Shown: positions 34,883 to 43,362 of the stretch, one piece after another
Position numbering within the stretch: the stretch's first letter is position 1
Layout of the letters: every line of letters starts with the position of its first letter
NCBI GenBank assembly: GCA_964632945.1
Contig: CAZWCX010000006.1
Span: 48,901-112,900, forward strand
Direction: 5' to 3'
From: CAZWCX01 sp964632945
GTDB lineage: Bacteria > Planctomycetota > MHYJ01 > WSZJ01 > CAZWCX01
Length of the DNA: 64,000 bases
Notes under the pieces: model-generated
What the model saw: only the letters and a program-made list of their open reading frames with translations
Databases searched by the model: none
What the model was told of the DNA's origin: nothing
Program-made: the position numbers and the translations under genes

Positions 34883-36088
34883 TCACTCGGCGACTTGTTC
34901 GTTCACTTCCGCAGCCCAGGATACCGCGGACAGGTAAGAGTTCCGAATTTCTTCCTCAGTCAGGGAGCCGAAACGCATCTCGTCCCAGGCGGCCTTCTCG
35001 TGCGCCTCGGCGCACCGGAGGGCCTCGCCGAGCTCCCCTTCCTGGCCCAGGATCGCGTGCTTCACGGCGTCGGAGAGGGGCAGGCCCTTGACCGCCTGCT
35101 CCAGTTCCTGGTTCAGCAGGACCCCGAGCGTCGAAAGGAGCCCGGTCATGAAGTAGACGTCCGGGGCAGGACGTTTGCTCTTCTCCGCCAGCAGTTCACA
35201 CATGCGCGCCCGCACCAGCGTCGCGGTCAGGGCCTCCCGGGGCGTCTTTCCCGCCCCCGCCAGCGCGATCAGCGCCACCCACATGCGCGTGCGCCGCAGG
35301 CCCAGAAGCACCAGGGCCTCCTTGAGCGAGTCGATCTTGCGCGCCAGGCTGAACCGCGCCGAATTGATGATCTTCAACACGCGGTGCGTCAGCCCGACGT
35401 CGCTGCGGATGAGCTTGTCGAGATCGTTGAACGACACGTTGGGATCGTGCAGCTTGGCCAGGAGCGCCAGGACCGTGACCTGCCGGCTGGCGAGCGACTT
35501 CTCCTCCATCAGGCTCGGCTTGCAGAAGTAGTATCCCTGGAGAAAGTGGAACCCTTGTTCGAGACACCAGTCGCATTCCTCGCGGGTCTCCACTTTTTCG
35601 GCGACCAGCTTCGCGCGCGCGCCTTTCAAGGCCTTCAACTGCTCCAGCGTGCCGTCGTGCCCCAACGACAGGACGTCGAGTTTGATGTAGTCGGCGATCG
35701 CTACGAGCGATTCCTGCTCGGGCGTGAACACGAAGTCGTCCAACGCCACCTTGTACCCCTGGCCGGCGAGGGCGCGCACGACCTCCACCATGGCCGGGTC
35801 GACCCGCACGGTCTCGAGCACCTCGAGCACCACCTGGTCGGGCGGCAGGATGGAGATCATCTCCGAACAGAGCAGACTGCCCGTCATGTTGACGAAGGCG
35901 GGGTGTCCCCCGGTCACCTTCTCCAGTCCCATTTCCACGAGACTGGTCAGGATCACGGTCGCGGTCGCGGCATCCCCGGTGTGGCCGGCCGCTCCACGCG
36001 AACCGGCGGAGCGATACAGCAGTTCATAGGCGAAGAGGTCTTGGCGACGATCCAGGATGGGCTGCCGCGCAACCATGATCTGGGACAT
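34883..36088 (-). CDS. EAL-HDOD signalling protein, paralogue
   Basis: 401 aa from ATG 36086-36088, chosen because MSQIMVARQPILD then aligns exactly with the neighbour; an in-frame ATG at 36152-36154 would add 22 residues, and neither start has a clear Shine-Dalgarno. Degenerate EAL (1-195) and HDOD (200-400) domains as in the adjacent gene, with almost the same motif series (FNDLDKLIRSDVGLTHRVLK, LVLLGLRRTRMWVALIALAG). It is 79 nt upstream of its copy, a tandem duplication whose copies have since diverged. Confidence 0.82.
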   Translation of the reverse strand: MSQIMVARQPILDRRQDLFAYELLYRSAGSRGAAGHTGDAATATVILTSLVEMGLEKVTGGHPAFVNMTGSLLCSEMISILPPDQVVLEVLETVRVDPAMVEVVRALAGQGYKVALDDFVFTPEQESLVAIADYIKLDVLSLGHDGTLEQLKALKGARAKLVAEKVETREECDWCLEQGFHFLQGYYFCKPSLMEEKSLASRQVTVLALLAKLHDPNVSFNDLDKLIRSDVGLTHRVLKIINSARFSLARKIDSLKEALVLLGLRRTRMWVALIALAGAGKTPREALTATLVRARMCELLAEKSKRPAPDVYFMTGLLSTLGVLLNQELEQAVKGLPLSDAVKHAILGQEGELGEALRCAEAHEKAAWDEMRFGSLTEEEIRNSYLSAVSWAAEVNEQVAE

Positions 36089-36649
36089 CGACGCGCTCGC
36101 GCTCAGGTCGGAATTCAGGGTCGGCTGTTGCCCCAGCATCCCGCCCGGGTGCATTCCCTGGGAAGAGAACCGAGAACGTACCTTACACGATTTGCGGGGG
36201 TCCGCGAAAGAGGGAAATCAGACCACGGCTTCACCGATTCGTACCGCACTCGGAAGGTTGGCGCGGCTTCGGAACCCGGTCCCCGCAACGACGGCCGGAT
36301 CACGGTGGGAGTCTGGAGGAAACCGCACCGCGAGATCTCCCCCCACTCCGGCGTGTCCCATCGGCCGGAGAAGGTTGGACGGCAGACGGCGCGCCTTCGC
36401 GCGCGGAGCCTGCCCAGGACGGGACGCCCGCCGCTCGCGGCGCACCCCGCACGCGCCGGTGACGTTTCCGGGCGGTTCCCACGAGGCGGGGCTGGGTCCG
36501 TGCTCGGGGAGTTCCCGCCGACCACCCGCGCGTAAAGGAGTGCCGCGAAGAACCTCGGGCCCGGGGATCCCGTGCCTCCCAGACCGGGAAGATCGCCGCC
36601 TCCAAGTCTTTTTCTCCATGTAGGTTAGACGCGATTCGGAAAATACGGC
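36089..36649. other. intergenic region, no gene seen
   Basis: About 560 bases between divergent EAL-HDOD and TetR genes. No reading frame with a recognisable domain or Shine-Dalgarno. On the minus strand TTTCGC and TAAGGT with an 18-nt spacer, around 36175-36205, might be a weak promoter of the EAL-HDOD gene. The right end leads into the TetR promoter. Confidence 0.5.
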
Positions 36650-36684
36650 TTGACTGGTTGTGAGCGATGTTATATAATATAACA
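36650..36684 (+). promoter_or_regulatory. strong promoter with TetR operator over the -10 box
   Basis: TTGACT (36650-36655), 17-nt spacer, TATAAT (36673-36678), a near-consensus sigma-70 promoter in otherwise GC-rich DNA. The -10 box lies inside a perfect 17-bp palindrome, TGTTATATAATATAACA (36668-36684), the likely operator of the TetR-family protein encoded 27 nt downstream, so binding would block its own promoter and, by read-through, the exporter genes. Confidence 0.85.
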
Positions 36685-36711
36685 CCGTTAAGACATCGAG
36701 AGGTGTTCCTC

Positions 36712-37347
36712 ATGGGGGTCACGGAGCGGCGGCGGCGGGAGCGCGAGGCGGTCCGGGGCAAGATCCTCGACGCGGCGCGCGATCTTTTCGCGGAGCAGGG
36801 GTATGACGCGGTCAGCATGCGCAAGATCGCGGAGAAGATCGAGTACTCGCCGACGGTCATCTATCAATACTTCCGGGACAAGGAAGACCTCCTGCGTCAG
36901 CTGTGCGAAGGGGACTTCCTCGCCTTCTCGTCCGAGTTTGCGCGCGTGGCCGATCTGGCCGACCCGACCGAGCGGTTGAAGGCGGCCGGGCGCGCGTATG
37001 TGCAATTCGCCCTCACCCACCCGAACCAGTTCCGCCTGATGTTCATGACGCCGATGCCGGCGATGAAGGACATCGTGGATCCGTCGCACAAGGGAAAGCC
37101 GCACGAGGATGCGTACGCGTTTCTGCGCGCGACCGTGGAAGGCGTGATGGCGGCCGGGCGATTCCGGCCCGGGCACACCGACCCGGACCTGCTCGCGCAG
37201 ACGGTGTGGGCGGGCATTCACGGGGTGATCGCGTTGCACATCGCCATGGCGAATGATCCCTGGGTGGAGTGGTGTCCGCTGGAGCGGCGCGTGGACGCGA
37301 TGCTGGACGGGTTGATGTGGGGCCTGGGGGGTCCCGAAGCGGGGTAG
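36712..37347 (+). CDS. TetR-family repressor
   Basis: 211 aa from ATG 36712 (AGAGGTG upstream). The HTH lies at residues 14-58 (ILDAARDLFAEQGYDAVSMRKIAEKIEYSPTVIY in part). The C-terminal ligand-binding domain (80-205) resembles TetR regulators of efflux and lipid-type genes (WHG/TetR_C_13-like: HPNQFRLMFM). It is followed, 11 nt later, by the exporter genes, and its promoter carries a palindromic operator over the -10 box. The inducer is unknown, presumably a substrate of the exporter. Confidence 0.88.
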   Translation: MGVTERRRREREAVRGKILDAARDLFAEQGYDAVSMRKIAEKIEYSPTVIYQYFRDKEDLLRQLCEGDFLAFSSEFARVADLADPTERLKAAGRAYVQFALTHPNQFRLMFMTPMPAMKDIVDPSHKGKPHEDAYAFLRATVEGVMAAGRFRPGHTDPDLLAQTVWAGIHGVIALHIAMANDPWVEWCPLERRVDAMLDGLMWGLGGPEAG

Positions 37348-37358
37348 GGGACACGGGG

Positions 37359-38486
37359 ATGGTCGACTTGGCGCTCAAGAACCTGCTGCACGACAAGGTG
37401 CGGTTCCTGATCACCATCGCGGGCGTGGCCTTCGCGGTCACGCTGGTGCTGGTGCAGGTCGGTCTGTTCCTGGGTCTCCTCTCCAACGCCTCCGTCACGA
37501 TCGAGAATCTCGACGCGGACCTGTGGGTGACCTCGCGAAACACGCCGAACGTGGATTTTGCCCATCCGTTTCCCGAAGGGCTCGTCCAGCGCGTGCGGTC
37601 GGTCCCGGGGGTGGCGCGCGCGGACAACCTGATCGTGACCTTCATGGACCTGGCGCTGCCGAGCGGGGCGAAGGAGGGAACGATCGTCTATGCCCTGGAG
37701 GACTTCCGCCGCTGGGGATTTCCCTGGAAGGTGCTGGAGGGGGATCCCGGCGACCTGCGCCGGGGGCCGTACCTCTTCGTCGACGAGTCGGCGCGGTCCC
37801 GCTTCGGGGCGTTCGCGGTGGGGGAGTACCGCGAGCTGATGGGGCGGCGGCTGGAGATCATCGGGCGCACGGCGGAGGCGCGGTCATTCACGACCACGCC
37901 GATGCTCTTCCTCGACTACCGGCTGGCCCAGACGCTCCTGCCGGACGTCCTGCGCGGGCGGACCACCTACATCGTGGTGCAACTCGACGCGGGGGCGGAT
38001 TGGGAAGCCGTTCGCGCGGAGATCCGGCGCCGGTTGCCCTACAACGACGTCTACACCCGCGCCGAGTGGGCGGAGCAGTCCCGCGACTACTGGGTGAGCA
38101 GCACGGGGATCGGGCTCAACATGTTTCTGACGGTCTTCCTGGGCGGGTTGGTCGGCGTGGTCGTGGTGGGGCAGACTCTCTATGCCATGACGATGGAGCA
38201 CCTGAAGGAATACGGGACGGTGAAGGCGATCGGCGGGACCAACGCCGACATTTACCGCATCCTGGCGCGGCAGGCGGTCATCGCCGCGGTGATCGGGTTC
38301 CTGTTCGGACTGGTCCCGTCCTATGCGCTCGGGCCGCTGGTGGAGAAGGTCGACCTGAAGCTGATCCTGCCCCCGCACCTGGCCGTGCTGGTCTTCGCGG
38401 GGACGGTGGCGATGTGCCTCGCGGCGGCGATGATCTCGTTCCGAAAGGTCGCCACCATCGATCCCGCGCTGGTGTTCCGCTCCTGA
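37359..38486 (+). CDS. ABC exporter permease (DevC/MacB-type)
   Basis: 375 aa from ATG 37359. Transmembrane helix 1 at residues 15-38, a large periplasmic MacB_PCD-like domain (40-250), and three helices near 258-285, 310-335 and 345-365 (FtsX fold). Such permeases are MacB-type mechanotransmission exporters. The gene order permease, ATPase, periplasmic adaptor resembles the cyanobacterial DevBCA glycolipid exporter in a different order. It follows TetR by 11 nt. Confidence 0.88.
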   Translation: MVDLALKNLLHDKVRFLITIAGVAFAVTLVLVQVGLFLGLLSNASVTIENLDADLWVTSRNTPNVDFAHPFPEGLVQRVRSVPGVARADNLIVTFMDLALPSGAKEGTIVYALEDFRRWGFPWKVLEGDPGDLRRGPYLFVDESARSRFGAFAVGEYRELMGRRLEIIGRTAEARSFTTTPMLFLDYRLAQTLLPDVLRGRTTYIVVQLDAGADWEAVRAEIRRRLPYNDVYTRAEWAEQSRDYWVSSTGIGLNMFLTVFLGGLVGVVVVGQTLYAMTMEHLKEYGTVKAIGGTNADIYRILARQAVIAAVIGFLFGLVPSYALGPLVEKVDLKLILPPHLAVLVFAGTVAMCLAAAMISFRKVATIDPALVFRS

Positions 38487-38496
38487 GAGGGAAGCC

Positions 38497-39168
38497 ATGA
38501 CCGTGCTGTCCGCCGTCGATGTCACCAAGACCTACCGCGAAGGGCGCGAGACGGTCGAGGTGCTCAAGGGCGTCTCGTTCGCCCTGGCGCCCGGCGAGGT
38601 GGTCACGCTGGAGGGGCCGTCCGGTTCGGGGAAGACGACGCTCCTGTCCATTCTCGGCTGCATCCTGACCCCCTCCTCCGGCCGTGTGCGGGTGGAGGGG
38701 CGCGAGGTCGATCCCGCCCGCCCGGACGAGTTGCCCGAGGTGCGACGCCGTTCCATCGGATTCGTGTTCCAGCAGTACAACCTGTTCCCGGCGCTGACGG
38801 CGCGGGAGAACGTCGAATTCGCGCTCAACGTGAAGGGGTTGCGCGGTCGCGAGGCGCGCGCCGAGGCGGAGCGGGCGCTGGCGGTGGTCGGTCTCGCCGA
38901 GCGCAGCGGGTTCCTGCCGCGCGACCTGTCCGGCGGGCAGAAGCAGCGGGTGGCGATCGCGCGCGCTCTCGCCGGGCGGCCGCGGGTGCTGTTGGCCGAC
39001 GAACCGACCGCCAACCTGGACTCGCAGGTGGGCGGACAGGTGCTCGAACTGTTTCGCGCGCTGGCGAAGCGCGAAGGCAGCGGTCTTCTGGTGGTGACGC
39101 ACGATCCGGCGGTGCGCGCGATCGCGGATCGCGTGGTGCGGATTCGTGACGGGCGGCTGGTCGCCTGA
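38497..39168 (+). CDS. ABC exporter ATPase (DevA/MacB-type)
   Basis: 223 aa. Walker A GPSGSGKTT (residues about 42-50), Q-loop FVFQQYNLFP, signature LSGGQKQRVAIARALA, Walker B VLLADEPTANLD, and switch His in VVTHDP. LolD/MacB subgroup. It starts 11 nt after the permease stop and provides ATP hydrolysis for that exporter. Confidence 0.93.
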   Translation: MTVLSAVDVTKTYREGRETVEVLKGVSFALAPGEVVTLEGPSGSGKTTLLSILGCILTPSSGRVRVEGREVDPARPDELPEVRRRSIGFVFQQYNLFPALTARENVEFALNVKGLRGREARAEAERALAVVGLAERSGFLPRDLSGGQKQRVAIARALAGRPRVLLADEPTANLDSQVGGQVLELFRALAKREGSGLLVVTHDPAVRAIADRVVRIRDGRLVA

Positions 39169-39209
39169 CCGGCGGGAGCGGCGCGGGCGGTCGTTTCAGG
39201 GGACGGATC

Positions 39210-40139
39210 ATGTGGAAAGGGGCTTGCCGGCTGGCGGCGCTCGGGATGGTGACCCTGGCGGCCGCATGGGTGGCGACCGCGGACGGCGGTCCGATGGCGC
39301 ACGTGCGTCAGCGGGTGTGGCCCGGCTCGTCGGCCGCCGATCGGGAGACCCGCGTGACCGCGCCGGCGGCGCCCGCACCCGCGCGCGTGCGCGCGGAAGG
39401 TCGGGTGGCGTCGTACCCCGGGGCGCGCGTGGTCGTCGGCGCCGAAATCGGCGGCCGGCTCGCGCGCATCCTCGTCGCCGAGAAGTCCCGCGTGCGCCAG
39501 GGCGACCTCCTGGCCGAATTGGACGCCGACGAGGCGCGCGCCGCGGTCGCGGAGGCGAAGGCGCGGGTGGACGAGGCCGATGCCGACGTGCGCTGGGCGG
39601 AAAGCGAGGCGCGCCGACAGGAAGAACTGCGGCGCACCGTCGCGGGGACCGAACAGGCGCTCGAGCGGGCCCGGATCCAGCACGACGCCGCCGCGGCCCG
39701 CCTGCGCGCCGCCCGGGCCGGGCTCGCCCGGCTGGAGGCCTCCCTCGCCAAGACCCGGATCGTGGCGCCGATCGACGGGGTCGTGCTCGAGCGCCGCGCG
39801 GAGGCCGGGGAGATCGTCGCCCCGGGCGCGCCCCTGGTCACCCTGGCGGATCTCGCCCGCGTTCGGATCGAGGCCGAAGTGGACGAATACGACGCGGGAC
39901 GGATCGCGGTCGGCGCGGGCGTGACGGTCACCGCCGAGGGGTACGACGGGCGGGAGTGGAGCGGACGCGTCGAGGAGGTCCCCGACGCAGTCGGACCGCG
40001 CCGGCTGGAACCGCACGATCCGGGCCGGCCCACCGACGTGCGCATCCTGCGCGTGAAGGTGGCCCTGTCCGACCCTGCACCGCTCAAGCTCGGCCAACGG
40101 GTCGAGGTTCGGCTCGACGTCGCACCCTTACGGGACTGA
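39210..40139 (+). CDS. periplasmic adaptor of the ABC exporter (HlyD family)
   Basis: 309 aa. N-terminal membrane anchor or signal (residues 5-25), lipoyl halves around ARVVVGAEIGGRLARILVAE and TRIVAPIDGVVLERRAEAGE, a coiled coil between them (110-175, rich in Ala, Glu and Arg), and a beta-barrel segment after it. It would link the inner-membrane permease to an outer-membrane pore, none of which is seen nearby. It is the last gene of the TetR-exporter unit. Confidence 0.88.
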   Translation: MWKGACRLAALGMVTLAAAWVATADGGPMAHVRQRVWPGSSAADRETRVTAPAAPAPARVRAEGRVASYPGARVVVGAEIGGRLARILVAEKSRVRQGDLLAELDADEARAAVAEAKARVDEADADVRWAESEARRQEELRRTVAGTEQALERARIQHDAAAARLRAARAGLARLEASLAKTRIVAPIDGVVLERRAEAGEIVAPGAPLVTLADLARVRIEAEVDEYDAGRIAVGAGVTVTAEGYDGREWSGRVEEVPDAVGPRRLEPHDPGRPTDVRILRVKVALSDPAPLKLGQRVEVRLDVAPLRD

Positions 40140-40188
40140 AGGCGGCTGCCGGGACGCGCTGCGGCGCCCGCCTCGTCCCCGTTCTCCC

Positions 40189-41031
40189 TCACTCCACCGC
40201 CCAGCTCGCCAGCAGCTTGAACATGCCTCCGGTCAGCTTGTCGGGGACGAGGTCGGCACGGATGGTGGGCTTGTACGCCGGGTAGTCGCCCTTCCCCTGC
40301 ATGAGGAGGGGCTTCGTGGAGCCGTCGGGGAGTTTGGCCAGAGCGGTGATTTCCCAATTCGCCGGCGGCAGGTCGCTGAGATCGTCGTTGTGATTCGTCC
40401 GGCTGGGATCGAAGTCCCGCTCGATCGTAATCGGGGTCAGGGCGCGTCCGTCCACGCACGGGCTCACGGGGTTCAGCGTGAAGACCAGCTGCGTTCCGGC
40501 CGGGGGCGGCTGTGTCGCTTTCTTGAGGTCATCGCGGTAGAGGCTGAACCGCATGCCGACGCTCATTCCGTACCAATGCGTGTGGTTGTTCGGATCGCCC
40601 GCTCCCTCCGTCGCCTTGCCCGTCACGCTCCACACGAAGTCCTGCTGGATGCCGTCCTTCGCGTCCCGGCTCTTGTTCGCGTCCGGTCCCTTTGCGGTGA
40701 GCGGGAAAGTGAACATTTCACCGCCGAACTTGACCTTCACGGTCGCGCTGCTCACGCGGTAGCTGCCGGGCGCGACCGTCTGTCGGTAGGACCCGTCCGG
40801 TTTCACGGCGGGGGAGTATTGAACCTTTTCGCCCGCCGTAGATACCCCGTACACCTGGATCGTGATCTCCTCCGCGACGGCGATCGGCGCGCCGGCGGAG
40901 TCGGTCACGCGGCCCGCAATGGTCCCCGCCGTCATCGCCGCGGAACTGCCTCCCGAGCCGGGAGACTCTCCGCAGCCGCAGGAGAAGAGCAGGACGAGGC
41001 AGGCGCCGGAGAGAAGGCGGGGGACGGGCAT
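40189..41031 (-). CDS. secreted lipoprotein with carboxypeptidase-regulatory-like domain
   Basis: 280 aa, ATG 41029-41031 (AGGAG 8 nt upstream). The N-terminus LVLLFSCGCGES fits a lipoprotein signal with Cys18 or Cys20 as the lipidated residue. Residues 35-110 (GTIAGRVTDSAGAPIAV, PDGSYRQTVAPGSYRV) are a carboxypeptidase-regulatory-like beta-sandwich; the rest, ending SWAVE, is unassigned. Function unknown. It is convergent with the exporter operon. Confidence 0.7.
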   Translation of the reverse strand: MPVPRLLSGACLVLLFSCGCGESPGSGGSSAAMTAGTIAGRVTDSAGAPIAVAEEITIQVYGVSTAGEKVQYSPAVKPDGSYRQTVAPGSYRVSSATVKVKFGGEMFTFPLTAKGPDANKSRDAKDGIQQDFVWSVTGKATEGAGDPNNHTHWYGMSVGMRFSLYRDDLKKATQPPPAGTQLVFTLNPVSPCVDGRALTPITIERDFDPSRTNHNDDLSDLPPANWEITALAKLPDGSTKPLLMQGKGDYPAYKPTIRADLVPDKLTGGMFKLLASWAVE

Positions 41032-41315
41032 GTCGAAGCTCCTGGGGATGACGAGGGCGAGGGAAACGAGGACGGGACGATCGAGTGTCGGGCACCGGAT
41101 CGCGCGCGCGACCGGCGTCGAGAGGAGGAATGATAGCGTTGATCGTCCATGGACTCAAGCGGACGACGATGGCGGTCCCGGTCCCTGGGTTCCCGCCGGC
41201 GCAAGGGGCCGCGGAACCTTGGGGGCCGACGATCCGGGCCGGGGGGGAGGCGCTCCGACGCCCCGGCCGGGCGGAGCCGGCCTTGCCATGCGGCGTTCGC
41301 CGGTCCGGCCCGTCG

Positions 41316-42926
41316 CTATCCCAGCGCCTGCTTCAGGTCGGCGAGGATGTCGTCGGCGTCCTCCAATCCGATCGAAAGGCGGACCATGCTGCGCGTGATG
41401 CCCGCCGCGGCGAGCTGCGTGTCCGGCAGGCCGTGATGCGAGGACCACACCGGGAGGGAGACCAGCGTCTCCACGCCGCCCAAGGAGGCGGCGCAGCGGC
41501 ACAGCGCCAGTCGCGAGACGAACGCCTCCGCATCCGCCTGATCCCCCTGGATCTCGAAGGTCACCATCCCCCCCGGCGTCTGCAACAGCTCCTGCGCGAG
41601 GCCCAGATCCGGATGGCTGGCCAGGCCGGGATAGAGGACCCGCCGCACGCGCGCGTGTCCCGACAGAAACTCCGCGACGCGCGCGGCGTTTTCCGCGTGC
41701 GCGCGCATGCGCACCCCGAACGTCTTGAGTCCGCGCGCCACCAGAAAGGCGTCGAACGGCGACATCGCCGCCCCCAACGATCGCCGATACGGCTCCACCT
41801 CGGCGATCCGAGCGGCCGATCCGGCCACGCTGCCGCCGGTGAGATCGCCGTGACCCGACAGGTATTTCGTCAGGCTGTGGATCACCAGATCGACCCCGTG
41901 GTCGAGCGGACGCAGGTTGTGCGGCGTCGCGAACGTGTTGTCGGTCAGCGTCAGGATCCCGCGCGGGCGACACGCCGCCACGATCGGGCGGGGATCGACG
42001 ATTCGCAGCGTCGGGTTGACCAGCGGCTCGAAGTAGACCGCTTTGGTTCCCGGCGGCAGATGGTCCCCCGGACGGGCCAGCCGTTCCGGGTCGAGCCACG
42101 CCACCCGGATGCCCCAGCGGTCGAACCGGCCGAGCAGTCGGAGCGTCTCGCCGTAGAGCGCCGTCGACGCCGCGATCGTGTCCCCCTGGCGGAGCAGGGA
42201 CAGGAGCGTCGCCGCGATCGCCCCCATGCCCGAGGCGAAAAGCAGCGCCTCCTCCGCCCCCTCGAGCGCGCGGATCTTCGCCTCGACGGATCGCACCGTC
42301 GGGTTTCCCCACCGGCTGTAAAGATAGCCCGCCTTGCCGTCGGCGACGACGCGGGCCATCTCCCCCAGGTCGGGAAAGGCGTAGGTCGCCGCGGGCACGA
42401 TCGGGAACCCCACCGGCCGCAGCCCCTCGTACAGCGATTCCCGCGTGTGGATCGCCTGGGTCGCGGGGCCCTGGCCGTGCGCCCCGAGGTCGGCCTTCCA
42501 GCCCTCCGCCAGTCGTTCCGCCACCGCCTCGACCAGCAGCCGATCCGCCGGATGGAAGGCCCGCGGCACGCCCGCCCGGACCTCCACGCCCCCCACCACG
42601 TTTCCGCCGACGAGGATCGGCGACAGCATCCAGGACCCCGCGGCGCTCCCCTCGGCGGAGACCCGACCCGCGGTCGCGGCCTCCTCCACGACCGTCTCCC
42701 TCCGGGCGGCGGCCGGGGCCGGCCGCCCCGATCCGTGCTCGGCCGGCGCGGCTTCCGCAGCGCCCGCGGCGGCGAGCGGGACCCAGCGTTCCCCCTCCAC
42801 CGCATGGATTCCCACCCAGGACCCGCGGGGGAAGGCTTCCGTCAACATCGTCACCGTCTCCCGACAGATCCCGGAAAATGAGCCACCGCGATGGCACAGG
42901 TGTGCGATCCGTTCCAGCAGGCGCAT
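41316..42926 (-). CDS. Cys/Met-metabolism PLP enzyme with N-terminal GAF domain
   Basis: 536 aa. Residues 1-145 look like a GAF sensor domain; residues 156-536 are a complete cystathionine gamma-synthase/beta-lyase or methionine-gamma-lyase type enzyme: SRWGNPTVRSVEAKI, ASGMGAIAATLLSLL, TDNTFATPHNLRPLDHG, and Lys354 in HSLTKYLSGHGD as the PLP lysine. The class handles cystathionine, homocysteine, O-acyl-homoserine or methionine; I cannot choose. Fusion to GAF suggests ligand control of the enzyme. Start 42926 has GAGGAGGT upstream. Confidence 0.85.
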   Translation of the reverse strand: MRLLERIAHLCHRGGSFSGICRETVTMLTEAFPRGSWVGIHAVEGERWVPLAAAGAAEAAPAEHGSGRPAPAAARRETVVEEAATAGRVSAEGSAAGSWMLSPILVGGNVVGGVEVRAGVPRAFHPADRLLVEAVAERLAEGWKADLGAHGQGPATQAIHTRESLYEGLRPVGFPIVPAATYAFPDLGEMARVVADGKAGYLYSRWGNPTVRSVEAKIRALEGAEEALLFASGMGAIAATLLSLLRQGDTIAASTALYGETLRLLGRFDRWGIRVAWLDPERLARPGDHLPPGTKAVYFEPLVNPTLRIVDPRPIVAACRPRGILTLTDNTFATPHNLRPLDHGVDLVIHSLTKYLSGHGDLTGGSVAGSAARIAEVEPYRRSLGAAMSPFDAFLVARGLKTFGVRMRAHAENAARVAEFLSGHARVRRVLYPGLASHPDLGLAQELLQTPGGMVTFEIQGDQADAEAFVSRLALCRCAASLGGVETLVSLPVWSSHHGLPDTQLAAAGITRSMVRLSIGLEDADDILADLKQALG

Positions 42927-43362
42927 GGGACCTCCTCGATTCCGGGCCTCGGCGTGCCTTCTAACCCGCGCCGCTCCAGGGGCCTAGAGGAATCGGCACC
43001 GGAATCCGGAAATCGACGCGGGGCCACGGCCGGAACCCGACCTCCCGACCCCGAGAAGCCCGGCATGGAATGCGCGCGGCCGGTGGGCCATGGCGCGGCG
43101 ACCTTGGCGAAGGGAGAGCGATGCCGCCGTCCTCGGGCCGGACGCCGCAGATTCCCAGGGAGGACGCCCATTCGCCGCCGGCCGCGCGGGTCCGGCTCTC
43201 GTCGAGAAAGGCGTCGGGCGTGTCGAACCGGCCGTCACGGACACGGGCATCCGCGCACACGGACGGGCACGCGGGCCCCATCGGAGTGGCGCGGCACCTT
43301 CCGGCGCCGGCGATCCGACCGGCTCCCGGCGGGTGGGCGTGCGAACCGCGGAAGGGGCGGGA
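42927..43362. other. intergenic region, no gene seen
   Basis: Between two minus-strand genes. Contains no open frame with a recognisable product and no clear promoter or terminator that I could identify. Confidence 0.5.
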
